Assembly (NCBI GenBank): GCA_039602395.1
Contig: JBCNJP010000027.1
Location: 34,047,841-34,111,840 of the forward strand
Source of the DNA: Deinandra increscens subsp. villosa
Lineage: Eukaryota; Streptophyta; Magnoliopsida; Asterales; Asteraceae
Reading direction: 5' to 3'
DNA length: 64,000 bases
The stretch's first letter is position 1. Every line of letters begins with the position of its first letter. A model generated the notes under the pieces. It did not search any database and was not told the origin of the DNA. It saw only the letters and a list, made by a program, of their open reading frames with translations. Shown in pieces: positions 1 through 9,020 of the stretch. A program made the position numbers and the translations under genes.

Positions 1-56
1 TCTGAATATATTTGTTACATATACAAAACAAAATAAATCTTAACATATATAAATTA

Positions 57-1390
57 GGAAAATTGGAACAAAATAATCCCAAGTTTTTTGTATTGGCCTA
101 CAATAATCCCACTTTTCAATATAACTCACAACGGTCCCAACTTTTATCTAATTTATTTCTAATAGACCCGTCGTTAACTTTTTTTAACACCGTTAAGTGT
201 ATCCTTACGTGGCATGCTGACGTGTATTTTTTTAGTTTGTTTTAAATATTAATTCCATGTCATTTCCATGTTATAATAACCTTTTATTATCAATTAAAAA
301 AATTCAAGTTTATCTCTAAGCCTAGATCCAGATTCCTTTTATTCCCCTGTACAACCCTAATCGTCCACAAGTAGCCTCCTTCATCTTTTTTAGAAGCAAC
401 ATATTTATAAAAAGCACAGCGAGAAGCTGGCAAACAACAGAACAAGAAAGAGGAGAACCATGAAAGACAAAATTACAAGAAATAAAGAGTCGAATTGCAG
501 AACTGAAACCAATCTAGGTCCTCAATTTAGCCTTCTTCATCTAATTCGAAACCCACTCTCCGCCAACAACAGTAATCATTGGTACAGTAATCATTGAATG
601 CGTACGACGCCGTTTTCCGGATATCTGCGGGATCGTAACAGGGGTTTCCTTGCTGGATCAGAGTTCAATCATAGCCGCCGGTGCCGCAGGCCTAGTCGAT
701 GGCGGATTGGAGAGCGGAGGGGTCGGCGTTGTTCCTGGCGACGCACCAGAGGTTGTGTGGCAACACACTATCCTCACATCGGAGACCTCACACCCTCACC
801 GGACTTCTTCTCCGGCCAGATATCGTACCGTTTGTCAACTCCGTCGCCGACGATGGCGTACTCGTTCCCGGAGGAAGTGCTGGATCACGTGTTTTCGTTT
901 CTAGGTTTGTTTTTGGACCGGAACACGGTTTCGTTGGTGTGCAAGACGTGGTATGAAATGGAGCGGTGGTGCCGGAAGAGGATTTACGTCGGGAGGTTTC
1001 CAAAGGTGAAATCGGTGCCGGAGGGGTGGGGAGGGTGTGTTTACTTTGGTGGCGGAGTTTAATTTGGTGCCGGAGGGGTGGGGAGGGTGTGTTTATCCGT
1101 GAATCTCGATCCAGGCTTAAATTTTAGGAGATAAAAGTTAGATTTTTTTTAAATTGATAATAAAAGATTATCATGATATGGAAATGACATGGAATAAAGA
1201 TTTAAAACAAATTAAAAAAATACACGTCAGCATGCCACGTAAGGATACACTTAACGGTGTTAAAAAAAGTTAATGACGGGTCTATTAGAAATAAATTAGA
1301 TGAAAGTTGGGACCGTTGTGGATTATATTGAAAAGTGAGATTATTGTAGGCCAATACCCAAAACTTGGAATTATTCTATTCCAATTTTCC
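57..1390. mobile_element. Pack-MULE (Mutator-like) with captured TIR1/AFB F-box fragment
   Basis: Terminal inverted repeats of about 250 bp (57-300 against 1140-1390) begin GGAAAATTGGAA and end TTCCAATTTTCC. They are bounded by a perfect 9-bp TSD, TATAAATTA, at 48-56 and 1391-1399. Long TIRs with a 9-bp TSD are the Mutator signature. The interior has no transposase but holds host-derived sequence, including an F-box fragment at 853-1095, which makes it a Pack-MULE. The element sits inside AT-rich repeat DNA that also contains a Helitron end. Classification is firm; activity is unknown. Confidence 0.9.
853..1098 (+). pseudogene. TIR1/AFB auxin-receptor F-box fragment captured in a Pack-MULE
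   Basis: From ATG 853 the frame reads an F-box like that of TIR1/AFB auxin co-receptors: FPEEVLDHVFSF, then DRNTVSLVCKTWYEMERWCR, then FPKVKSV and VPEGWGGCVY. In intact receptors a stretch lies between the F-box and the RFPKVKSV motif; here it is missing. The leucine-rich repeats that bind auxin and Aux/IAA proteins are absent. A 30-bp direct repeat (about 1012-1042 and 1065-1095) encodes VPEGWGGCVY twice, in different frames. The first copy runs to a stop at 1060; the second, read as FNLVPEGWGGCVYP, looks like the original gene order and ends at a TGA near 1098. I infer a non-functional captured fragment that could still give chimeric or antisense RNA. The captured sequence upstream (300-850) is not recognised. 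Confidence 0.8.
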
Positions 1391-1399
1391 TATAAATTA

Positions 1400-1800
1400 T
1401 GTATTTAGATAATTACTTATTAAAAGTTTAATATGTATACAAAACAAAATAAACCTTAACATTTAAAGATTATATTTGGATAATTATTTATTAAAAGTTT
1501 AAACAAAATAAACCTTAATATGAAAATTTAGTATTTGGATAATTACTAACCTTAATATAAATTTTTTGTATTTGGATAACTAATTATTGAAAATTTAAAC
1601 AAATTTTTTTTTGAACAACTAAATTTTTTCCCAAATACCACCAAACTTGCATTTGCAAGGATTTGAACCCACAACCACTTACATGGAGGGGCAATCACCA
1701 TACCACTAGGCCACAAGGGCATGGGTAAAAAATTTTAACAAAATAAACCTTAATATGAAAATTTAGTATTTAGATAACTACTTAATAAAAATTTGACTTA
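1400..1800. repeat. Degenerate minisatellite, about 55-bp unit
   Basis: A unit resembling AACAAAATAAACCTTAATAT followed by ATTTGGATAACTA recurs four to five times at about 1388, 1441, 1501, 1545 and 1735. A related stretch lies at 20-47, on the other side of the Pack-MULE. The array is interrupted by a SINE at 1604-1728. Confidence 0.6.
1604..1728 (-). mobile_element. Short tRNA-derived SINE
   Basis: On the minus strand the element carries an A-box (TGGCCTAGTGGT) and a B-box (GGTTCAAATCC) and ends in GTTCAAAAAAAAA. Near-identical 14-bp direct repeats (AAAATTTAAACAAA at 1590-1603, AAAATTTTAACAAA at 1729-1742) flank it as TSDs. It inserted into the minisatellite. Confidence 0.75.
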
Positions 1801-1889
1801 ATAGAAAATTCTGTGGTGATGACAAGTGTCGTTTTTTTCTAATTAAAGTATGAATAAACTTTTTGTTTATTATATAGTATAGATATAGA
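1800..1889 (-). mobile_element. Helitron 5' terminus (minus strand)
   Basis: Read on the minus strand the sequence starts TCTATACTATATAATAAA and continues to a TCATCACCACA block. The same block occurs near the 5' end of the complete Helitron at 39284-40227. The exact start (1883 or 1889) is ambiguous because of a TATC repeat. The 3' end would lie left of the window. Confidence 0.45.
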
Positions 1890-2384
1890 TGAGAATATAT
1901 GTAAGGTCGTCGATTGGGGTTCACCATTCACGTGACATCTGGGTCACGTGAAACACCGTCACCCTTTATGCTAACACGTCCATGTGAGGGTGTTGTGTTG
2001 AGGACTTTGAAGAATATATAATTTGACACTTGAATAATCTGAAGTCTGTGCAATCACTTTTAGATGGAAATTATTTATAAATCTGAAGTCCGTGTAATTA
2101 TTTTCAAATCGAAATTATTTAAGGATTATTCCAAATGCTTCAATCGGATAAAGTCATGTTAGATTGCAAGATTTTTTTCAAATGAATGTTTGCTTGTAGT
2201 AAATTTCAAATGAACCAGAGAATTTCGATTTTGGGACGATCGTGTATATGAAATTGTCATTGCAGCTATTTTAATTTGAAATTTGAATAAATTACACATT
2301 TAATCCTTTTAAAATTTATGTCAATTTTGGACCCAAGTCAGGGGTTCTGCCCTTGAACCCTGCCAAAGACTACCGCCGATAGTC
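1890..2384. other. Intergenic, no recognised feature
   Basis: AT-rich sequence without a convincing reading frame. A short direct duplication (AATCTGAAGTC at about 2037 and 2082) is the only structure I see. Confidence 0.5.
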
Positions 2385-2387
2385 TTA

Positions 2388-3257
2388 GGGGCTGTTTGGT
2401 AACGTTTGTTTCATTAAGTGCTGAAGCACTAAGATTTCTGATTGGGTAAGAGATTCTGAAACAAGTAGTGTTGAACCAGTAAGTACTGTTTGATTGAATG
2501 TCTGAATGATTGTATAAAATGACTATTTTACCCCTTTTAACTCTTTCTTGCTAAAATAAAATGTGTTTGTTTGTTCGAAAGACTAACGATGAATAATTAT
2601 TTGTTTGGTAAAGTGATCTAATTTCATTCAAGCACTACCAATTTACCTACACATAATTAACAAATTGTATGATTGAGCAGATTGCAGAAGATAACAGCTT
2701 GAATTTGATCATAGTACAACGTGATTTTGGAATTAGGATTCCTAGCTACCAAAAGTGTATCCCAGTTCCCGAAAATCAACGAGATTCGGGGTTTCGACAC
2801 GAGTAGTAAGGATTACCGGCGACATGGAAATATGAGGCTTGATTGTTCGGTGGTGGCGGAGCGGGTTAAAGGTAGGTTGTGGCGGTATTTGGGTAGCCAT
2901 TAGGGTGGTGGGCGGCGGCGGAGAAAGCTGGGTAGCCGGTGACGGGCCGGGAGTGATCGTCCATTGAAGAGATGAGATGGATTGAAATAATGGGAAATCA
3001 AGGATTGATATGATGGATAGGTTATATAGATCAAATTTAGGGAAGGAGTGAATCTGGGGAAAGGGAAGGGGCAACAAAGGGTATTTTTTTTTCTTTCTTT
3101 ATGGTTCAGATAGTGTTTGAGATCTGACCGAAAAAGAGGGCATTAAGACCTTCATAGCGATTCAGAAGTGGAAAAAGAAGCCAAACAAACACTCTTAATC
3201 TGACCCGTTAAGAGCTAAAGCTATTAAGAGGCTATTCAGACCTAACCAAACAGTCTC
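2388..3257. mobile_element. PIF/Harbinger-like non-autonomous element
   Basis: The left end GGGGCTGTTTGGTAAC and the reverse complement of the right end GAGACTGTTTGGTTA form imperfect TIRs. TTA flanks both sides (2385-2387 and 3258-3260), the TSD type of PIF/Harbinger. The sequence next to the right end carries CTATTAAGAG and CTCTTAA repeats. The interior shows no transposase; a GC-richer block at 2740-2960 has a proline-rich minus-strand frame that I do not regard as a gene. Confidence 0.65.
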
Positions 3258-3260
3258 TTA

Positions 3261-3599
3261 GTGAATTTCAAACAAAAGTGCACTCTTATTTAAAAGATCA
3301 TACACAATCTCAAATTACATTAAAATATCCAACATGTTACGTGCTTTGACCTACAAGTGACCAAGTCGCACAAGTTTCACTTTGTCTCATAAAGTAAAAT
3401 GTTTGAAATAGTAGTTATACTATCAAAGTATCAAAGAGAATTCATATCTCAGTTAGGATGAAAATGTTTGTCCCGTAAAATAAAATGTTCGAAATAAAAT
3501 GTCCCAAAAAACCCCAAACATCTGGTGTTTTATACTTTATGGGAAAGAAAATAGTAGCGAATAACAAATTATACCAAACTTATCTCTACTTTTTAAGTT
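3261..3599. other. Intergenic, AT-rich, nothing recognised
   Basis: No supported coding frame or terminal repeat. Short inverted stretches around ATAAAGTAAAATGT (3391 and 3478) suggest an eroded element. Confidence 0.4.
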
Positions 3600-3890
3600 T
3601 TAAAACAGCCCACCTTAAGCAAGACGCTCGAGGAGGAGCACAAACAAAAAACTACATATGAAAATTGAAGTTGCGCCATTCCTCCCAACCAAAAGTCCCT
3701 AATCTACTCCTTTTAGAGACCCACAAGTAGCTAAGACTTTTAATCTCGTTAAGTATCGAGTTTATGAACATTTTTTTAATTGAAAATCGCTTCATTTCTG
3801 GCTCTCCAAATCACCCGATTAGGAACTTGGACACCATAGAAGATACCAAGATCAACCGCTTTCTAAGTAATTTAACAGGTGCCTACAACT
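3600..3890 (-). pseudogene. Degraded L1 LINE ORF2 C-terminal fragment
   Basis: On the minus strand, broken frames read IWRARNEAIFN, then LWVSKRSR, then FGWEEWRNFNF. This is the order of the conserved tail of plant L1 reverse transcriptase polyproteins, downstream of the zinc-binding region. Several stops interrupt it. It lies just downstream of the GDSL gene. Confidence 0.6.
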
Positions 3891-3982
3891 CTCAGATTCA
3901 CTTTATCAGTTAATTAATTTATGTAGTTATCTTGAAGTAATAAACACTTAAATATAAATAGATTGGCACATGTTTATTCATC

Positions 3983-6187
3983 TCAGAACTGTTTATGGCA
4001 AGCCAGTCCTATTGGTATGGGCGGGTCAGAAAATGACCCGTTTACAATTTGATCAAAGATCCATTTATTGGCTGCTTGGGTGTAGTGTATTCCATCCCAA
4101 TTAATCATAACCGCTGGATCTTCACATGCTTTTGCCACTAGGATATCTTTCCCATTGATTTTGACTTTACCACCACATCCAATATGCAAATTGAAGTTAT
4201 ACTTTCCTCCATGCCCACAACAAGCTCTCAAGGGATGCACAAATCCTACATTTTAAACAAATCACAATAAACAGTTTCTAGTTGGATAACCGGTAGAAAC
4301 AAGTCATAAATTTTAAAATGTGTTACAACTTACAAAATAAGCGGATTAAAATTACTAACCGTATCGGGTTGCTTGGGTGATGAGTGCGTACTTGACCGAA
4401 TAGATGTCAACATACGTGATGGCCGCCTTGGGCAGATCCTCTCGCAGTTGATCAACAGTTTCTTTTAATCGATGGTTAAAAAACTGAGCGAGTTCATTGA
4501 ATGGACCGACACATCCGTATTTGTCCACCTGTCCAGCTGTGATTAGTTGACGGGCCATCACGTATGGTAGACATCCAAACGGGCCCGTATTGTGTATCCA
4601 AAATGATCTTCCTCCTTGATCATATATATCCTGATCAAGAACAACCATACTTATTGAAATTGGACAAAATGAAAACAGAGCGTGAAGAACCGGCCCATTT
4701 ATCACCCAGGAGAAACCCTTAAGTCGGAAAACACCAAAGAAAAACAACACACCTTAATAACAGTCTTGAATTGACCTACGATATCAGGAACACTCGCCCT
4801 AACTTGATCAACAGTCAAGTTTAAAAACAAGCCTGCAGTTAAATCATTTTGCCCGATATCAAACGTGTACAAACCACGTGAAAAATCTTCAACTTTTGGC
4901 ACCAATCTCCTAAACACCCCATCATCCTCATCTGCATCCATTTTTACACATTTAATTAAAAGAGTAAATTACTTGATTTCTTTGTCCTTTATATATATTT
5001 AAAATTACCGGTTTCGTCATTTAAATTTAATAATTTACTGATTTCGTCTTTTTAAAAAAAATTGTATGCAGGCAGTCCTTTCCATTAACCTATTAACTTT
5101 TTTCACGTGCCACTCACGGGAGAGGTATTTTCGTACTTTTATCCCATATATTTTAACATTTTTAAAAGATAATTTAACTCCTCGTATATATACAAGCTTG
5201 TAAAAGGAGGAAAATGACCTCACATGCATTGGCGAAGGATAGAAGGGACCCGGAGGGGGGGGGGGGGGGTTGGGGTCCACCCTGCGGTTTTTAGCCACAA
5301 GTACATATTTTTGCAATTTTATGTAAACAAAATTTATATATATTTAGCATCGCCCCTTGAATGTATTGAATATCATCCCTTCGATATTATTTTTGAGCCC
5401 CGTCCCCTCGGGTTTTCTTTTAAGCTTCAGCACTGCTCACATAAGGGGCACACGAGGAGAGTTACCGGGATTGTTTAACGAGGTTAGTGGAAAGGACTGC
5501 TAACGTGCAATTTATTTATTAAAAAAAAAACGAAATCAGTAATTATTAAATGTAAAGAACCAAACCAGTCATTTCATATATTTTTATAAAAGATGAAATC
5601 GAACTATAAAAGATATAAAGTGGTAATTAAGAGAGAAAATGACACCTCGAATGGTTCGGACCCTACGATGAAAATCATTGAACTGGTACCACTGAACATT
5701 TAACGAAAAGGGACTGAACCCACTTTGATGAAGGGTCGTATTTTGGGGTCTGATGGTCGAACCAGCCGTCGCAAAATTGGCACCATGGGTGAAGTTAGAA
5801 CCAAGCGCGTCCAAGAACGCGCTCAACAACGGTAGCCGGAAGCTTTGTGCTGAAAAAAGTTTGAAGAACACAAAAGATGTCAGCTTGCTACTTGTACATT
5901 GTGCTTAAAAGCTTGTACGAAGTTAACAACATACCTATGAAGTCGATAACTAGACGGCCATCGCAGTACCTGCCGGCCGGACCATGGAAAAATGACTCTC
6001 CATGAGGTGCTCCGGCCTGTCCAAACGCCGCCGACAGGCCGCCGGTATCGGAATTCGAGTCTCCGAAGTTGAAAATGGCCGGAAAATTACATGGGTGTTT
6101 GTTTATAGTGGCATTCGCAACTTGGTTCAAAAGTAGAAGCAGCGTAATAGCTTCAGCCGGGAAATAACTCCGGCGACGGAACTCCAT
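3983..6187 (-). CDS. GDSL-type esterase/lipase (SGNH hydrolase), five exons
   Basis: Secreted plant GDSL esterase/lipase of the ENOD8/fucosidase-like clade, predicted to cleave ester bonds of wall or cuticle substrates. Exons on the minus strand: 6187-5935, 5849-5646, 4931-4753, 4630-4360, 4245-3983. All junctions are GT-AG and the phases join to an open frame of about 389 residues, normal for the family. Residues 1-26 are a signal peptide with a leucine core. Block I is FGDSNSDTGG (Ser44); block II GANFATAG; block III GQND; block V DGIH holds the catalytic Asp and His. ATG 6187 is chosen because the signal peptide follows directly. Intron 2 (4932-5645) is enlarged by an inverted-repeat insertion. 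No frameshift is seen, so it looks functional. The precise substrate cannot be told from sequence. Confidence 0.93.
4965..5625. mobile_element. Inverted-repeat DNA element in GDSL intron 2
   Basis: Sequence at 5010-5105 (TTTAATAATTTACTGATTTC, then GCAGTCCTTTCCATTAACCT) recurs inverted at 5480-5570. The inverted arms are about 100-150 bp. The left margin GAGTAAATTAC resembles the end of the element at 51566. The middle has a poly-G run (5253-5270). No TSD could be fixed, so the limits are approximate. Confidence 0.55.
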
Positions 6188-6416
6188 GACTGATGGGTTA
6201 AATTAAAACTGGTGAGTGATTGAATGGGGAAATGGGAATAAAACGACGAGGATAGTGTGTCGGAAAAACTGCCTGTTAACGTGGGGTTTGTGCAAATTTG
6301 CAATTTGTAAATTACTGCCAAAAGAGGTGGTCTCGACTTGATGGTCACGGACTCACGGGGTAGGAAGTTAGGAACTGAAAAGAAGAAAGGTGAAGGGGTA
6401 TTCATGTCTTTTGAAA
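6188..6416. other. GDSL gene upstream region
   Basis: Presumed promoter and 5'UTR of the minus-strand GDSL gene. No clear TATA box in the first 100 bases. Confidence 0.4.
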
Positions 6417-6424
6417 TGTGTGGT

Positions 6425-6948
6425 CAGTGGCATACCCAAGGCTTAGCTTGGGGTTCGCCCGACACCCATGTATTTTTGCCACGTTCTAGTATATATCTGA
6501 TTTTTTCTAAACCGAACCTCATGAAATTTGGTCACCGAACCCCATGAAATTTTATACCGACCCTCAAGTTTAAAAAAAAATTAATTTCTAGTTTAAAAAA
6601 ATGATTCGACACTAATGAACCCAACAATATTAATATATTGAACTCAATAACCATTCCCTAATTAATAAAAAAATGAGTCTTTGAGAATCCATTGGATAGA
6701 TTGGTAGAAGACTACTTTATTTTTACTTTTTAGTTATGTACTTGTATAGATTTGATCATTTGAGATATTCAGAATTTATTTTGTGCATTCAGAATTCACA
6801 CGGTGGTCACAAAGTTGGTTTTTTAATCATGTAACCGACCCGACCCGACCCGACCCGAACTAGTCTAAAAAGATTTGTATATAGCGGTGGACGGTCGAAT
6901 TCCGAAAATTTCCAAACCCCATCCGAAAAATTCCTGGGTTCGCCACTG
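6425..6948. mobile_element. hAT-type MITE with 8-bp TSD
   Basis: The ends are CAGTGGCATACCCAAGG on the left and CCTGGGTTCGCCACTG on the right, an inverted pair. A perfect 8-bp TSD, TGTGTGGT, occupies 6417-6424 and 6949-6956. The length is 524 bp with no coding capacity. The interior has a (GACCC)n-like tract at 6837-6858. Confidence 0.85.
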
Positions 6949-6956
6949 TGTGTGGT

Positions 6957-7640
6957 CATTGGCTTAGAACCGTGACTGTAAACAAAGAGCCCAATTTTAG
7001 GTCTAAAAAACCGTATCACACTTTCTTTTTGCCTTTCAGATTAAGATTAGGGATGACATGTTGGAAAAATTAATTTTTGACTCGTTGGATGGTTCGTAGT
7101 GGATGGCGTTTTATGGAGTCCATAGCCCCCCATTTTGGAGGATTTTTAGAGAGAGGAGGCATGATAGTGGTAGCGCTAAGGGGGGAGAAGAGGATGATGG
7201 TGTCAGCGGGGATAGTGTCCCAGTGCTAGTGGTGGTGGCGTCCAAATGAAGCCCATTACGGGCAGGCAGACTATGACGAAAACAAAATCTATGCATGTAA
7301 AATAGTGATTTTTAAACTTTCGGATGAAAAAAAGTTATTTGGATAAAATCAAAGGGAACAGAAGTGAAATTTACTCTTAATTATTTTTGGATTTGGGTTA
7401 TAGTTTATGAGACTATCACAAGTAATCACACAATGTCTAAAGTTGAGTTAAGATATACGAGCATTCGATACTCAAAGTTGGTGGTGAATTAAATAAGAGA
7501 TAGACAAATGGATTAAATATAACCGTATCTCCATATTGGTACCTTTAAAATGATCATAAGGAGGAAGACTCCTTAAAGATTTTTTTCTTTAGTAGGAGAC
7601 ACTAGTGGACACAAAGGGTCCTAACTCGCACTAGCACATT
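6957..7640. other. Intergenic, no recognised feature
   Basis: No supported frame. A GC-richer patch at 7100-7290 has a short minus-strand frame of low complexity that I do not call. Confidence 0.4.
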
Positions 7641-7774
7641 GTAACATCCCACATTTGGAATAAAGACTCGCTTTGGGCGAGTGGGTTCCCAACTCATGCG
7701 ATGTGAAGAATATGTTATTAGACGAGGCCCATAAGTCTCGGTACACGGTACACCCGGGGGCAACAAAGATGTAA
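7641..7774 (+). repeat. LTR-like fragment (TGTAACATCCCACATT start)
   Basis: It begins with the same 16 bases as the TRIM-type LTRs at 11398 and 59568, then diverges. It abuts the truncated gypsy pol, so it marks a rearranged junction. Origin uncertain. Confidence 0.4.
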
Positions 7775-8980
7775 AACGATTTAAAAGCCAATTATTGGTG
7801 GCCCGGGATGAAACGCGACATAGTCAAGTACGTCGAGAGATGCTTGACTTGTCTACAAGTCAAGGCTGAGCATCAAAGACCATACGGGAAGTTGCAACCC
7901 TTGGAAATTCCCGTGTGGAAATGGGAACATGTGACTATGGACTTGGTAACCAAGCTGCCAAGAACGGCCAGGAACCACGACGCTATTTGGGTGATTGTGG
8001 ACCGGCTAACCAAAAGTGCACACTTTCTCCCTATTCGGGAGAAGTACTCATCGGAGAAATTGGCCGATATTTACATTGACGAAATTGTGTCTCGCCACGG
8101 GGTACCGGTTTCCATAGTATCGGACCGGGACACCCGGTTCACATCGGAATTTTGGCAAGGGTTCCAGGAGGAAATGGGTTCTAGATTACACCTCAGTACA
8201 GCATATCACCCCCAAACCGACGGCCAAAGCGAGAGGACCATCCAAACGTTGGAAGACATGCTACGGGCATGTGTTATTGATTTCGGGGGAAATTGGAACC
8301 GACACTTTCCACTCGTAGAATTTGCCTACAATAATAGCTATCACTCGAGTAGTGGGATGCCTCCATTCGAGATGTTGTATGGTAGAAAGTGCAGAACACC
8401 CGTATGTTGGGGTGAAGTGGGCCAACGCGAGCTAAGTAGCTGCGAGGTGGTTCGGGCAACGTCGTCCAAGATCGACATCGTGAGGGCACGATTAAAAGCC
8501 GCTCAAGATAGACAAAAATCTTATGCGGACAAGAGAAGGAGACCAATAGAGTTTCAAGAGGGAGACTATGTCATGTTAAAGGTCTCCCCGTGGAAAGGTG
8601 TGATTCGGTTTAGGAAGCGAGGCAAGCTAAGTCCTCGATTCATTGGACCTTTCAAAATCCTTGCGCGTGTGGGCAAGGTGGCTTATCAACTGGAATTGCC
8701 AGAGGAGCTAAGCGGCATTCACAATACGTTCCACGTGTCCTATTTGAGGAAGTGTCTTGCCGACGAGAGCGCCTATGTGTCACTCGATGATTTAGTGATT
8801 GATGACAAGCTTATCTATGTCGAGAGGCCTATTGCGATCCTCGACCGTAAGGTTAAGCAGCTGAGAAACAAAGAAGTGAACCAAGTGAAGGTTCAATGGG
8901 AGCATAGGAAAGGATCAGATCTAACTTGGGAGTCCGAGGAAGAGATGCAACGCTACTATCCCCACTTATTCGGTACGTGA
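7775..8980 (+). pseudogene. Ty3/gypsy chromovirus (Tekay-type) pol: integrase and chromodomain, 5'-truncated
   Basis: The open frame starts mid-domain at DLKANYWWPGMK, the usual lead into the HHCC zinc finger, and continues through CLTCLQVKAEH. Upstream protease, reverse transcriptase and RNase H are missing, and an in-frame stop sits two codons before DLKANYWW. The integrase core keeps its acidic residues in MDLVTKLP, VSDRDTRF and the Glu of TIQTLEDML, with HPQTDGQSE between. A GKLSPRFIGPFKIL region follows, and the C-terminus (VQWEHRKGSDLTWE) is a chromodomain that would guide insertion to marked chromatin. A polypurine tract and long LTR follow directly. The class is well supported; the element cannot act alone. 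Confidence 0.88.
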
Positions 8981-9005
8981 TTTCGTTTCGGGGACGAAAC
9001 TCCCT

Positions 9006-9020
9006 TAAGGGGGGTGGAGT
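9006..9020 (+). other. Polypurine tract of gypsy element
   Basis: TAAGGGGGGTGGAGT immediately precedes the LTR start TGTAACACCCC. This is the usual position of the plus-strand primer. Confidence 0.75.

Noticed and set aside
1604..1728. Possible tRNA gene on the minus strand
   Set aside because: A- and B-boxes are present, but the TSDs and 3' tail show it is a SINE, not a functional tRNA.
2742..3077. 111-codon proline-rich minus-strand frame
   Set aside because: It lies inside a non-autonomous transposon, has no recognisable domain and is explained by composition.
3983..5316. Two separate lipase genes
   Set aside because: All exons join in phase into one GDSL gene; the space between is an intron with an insertion.
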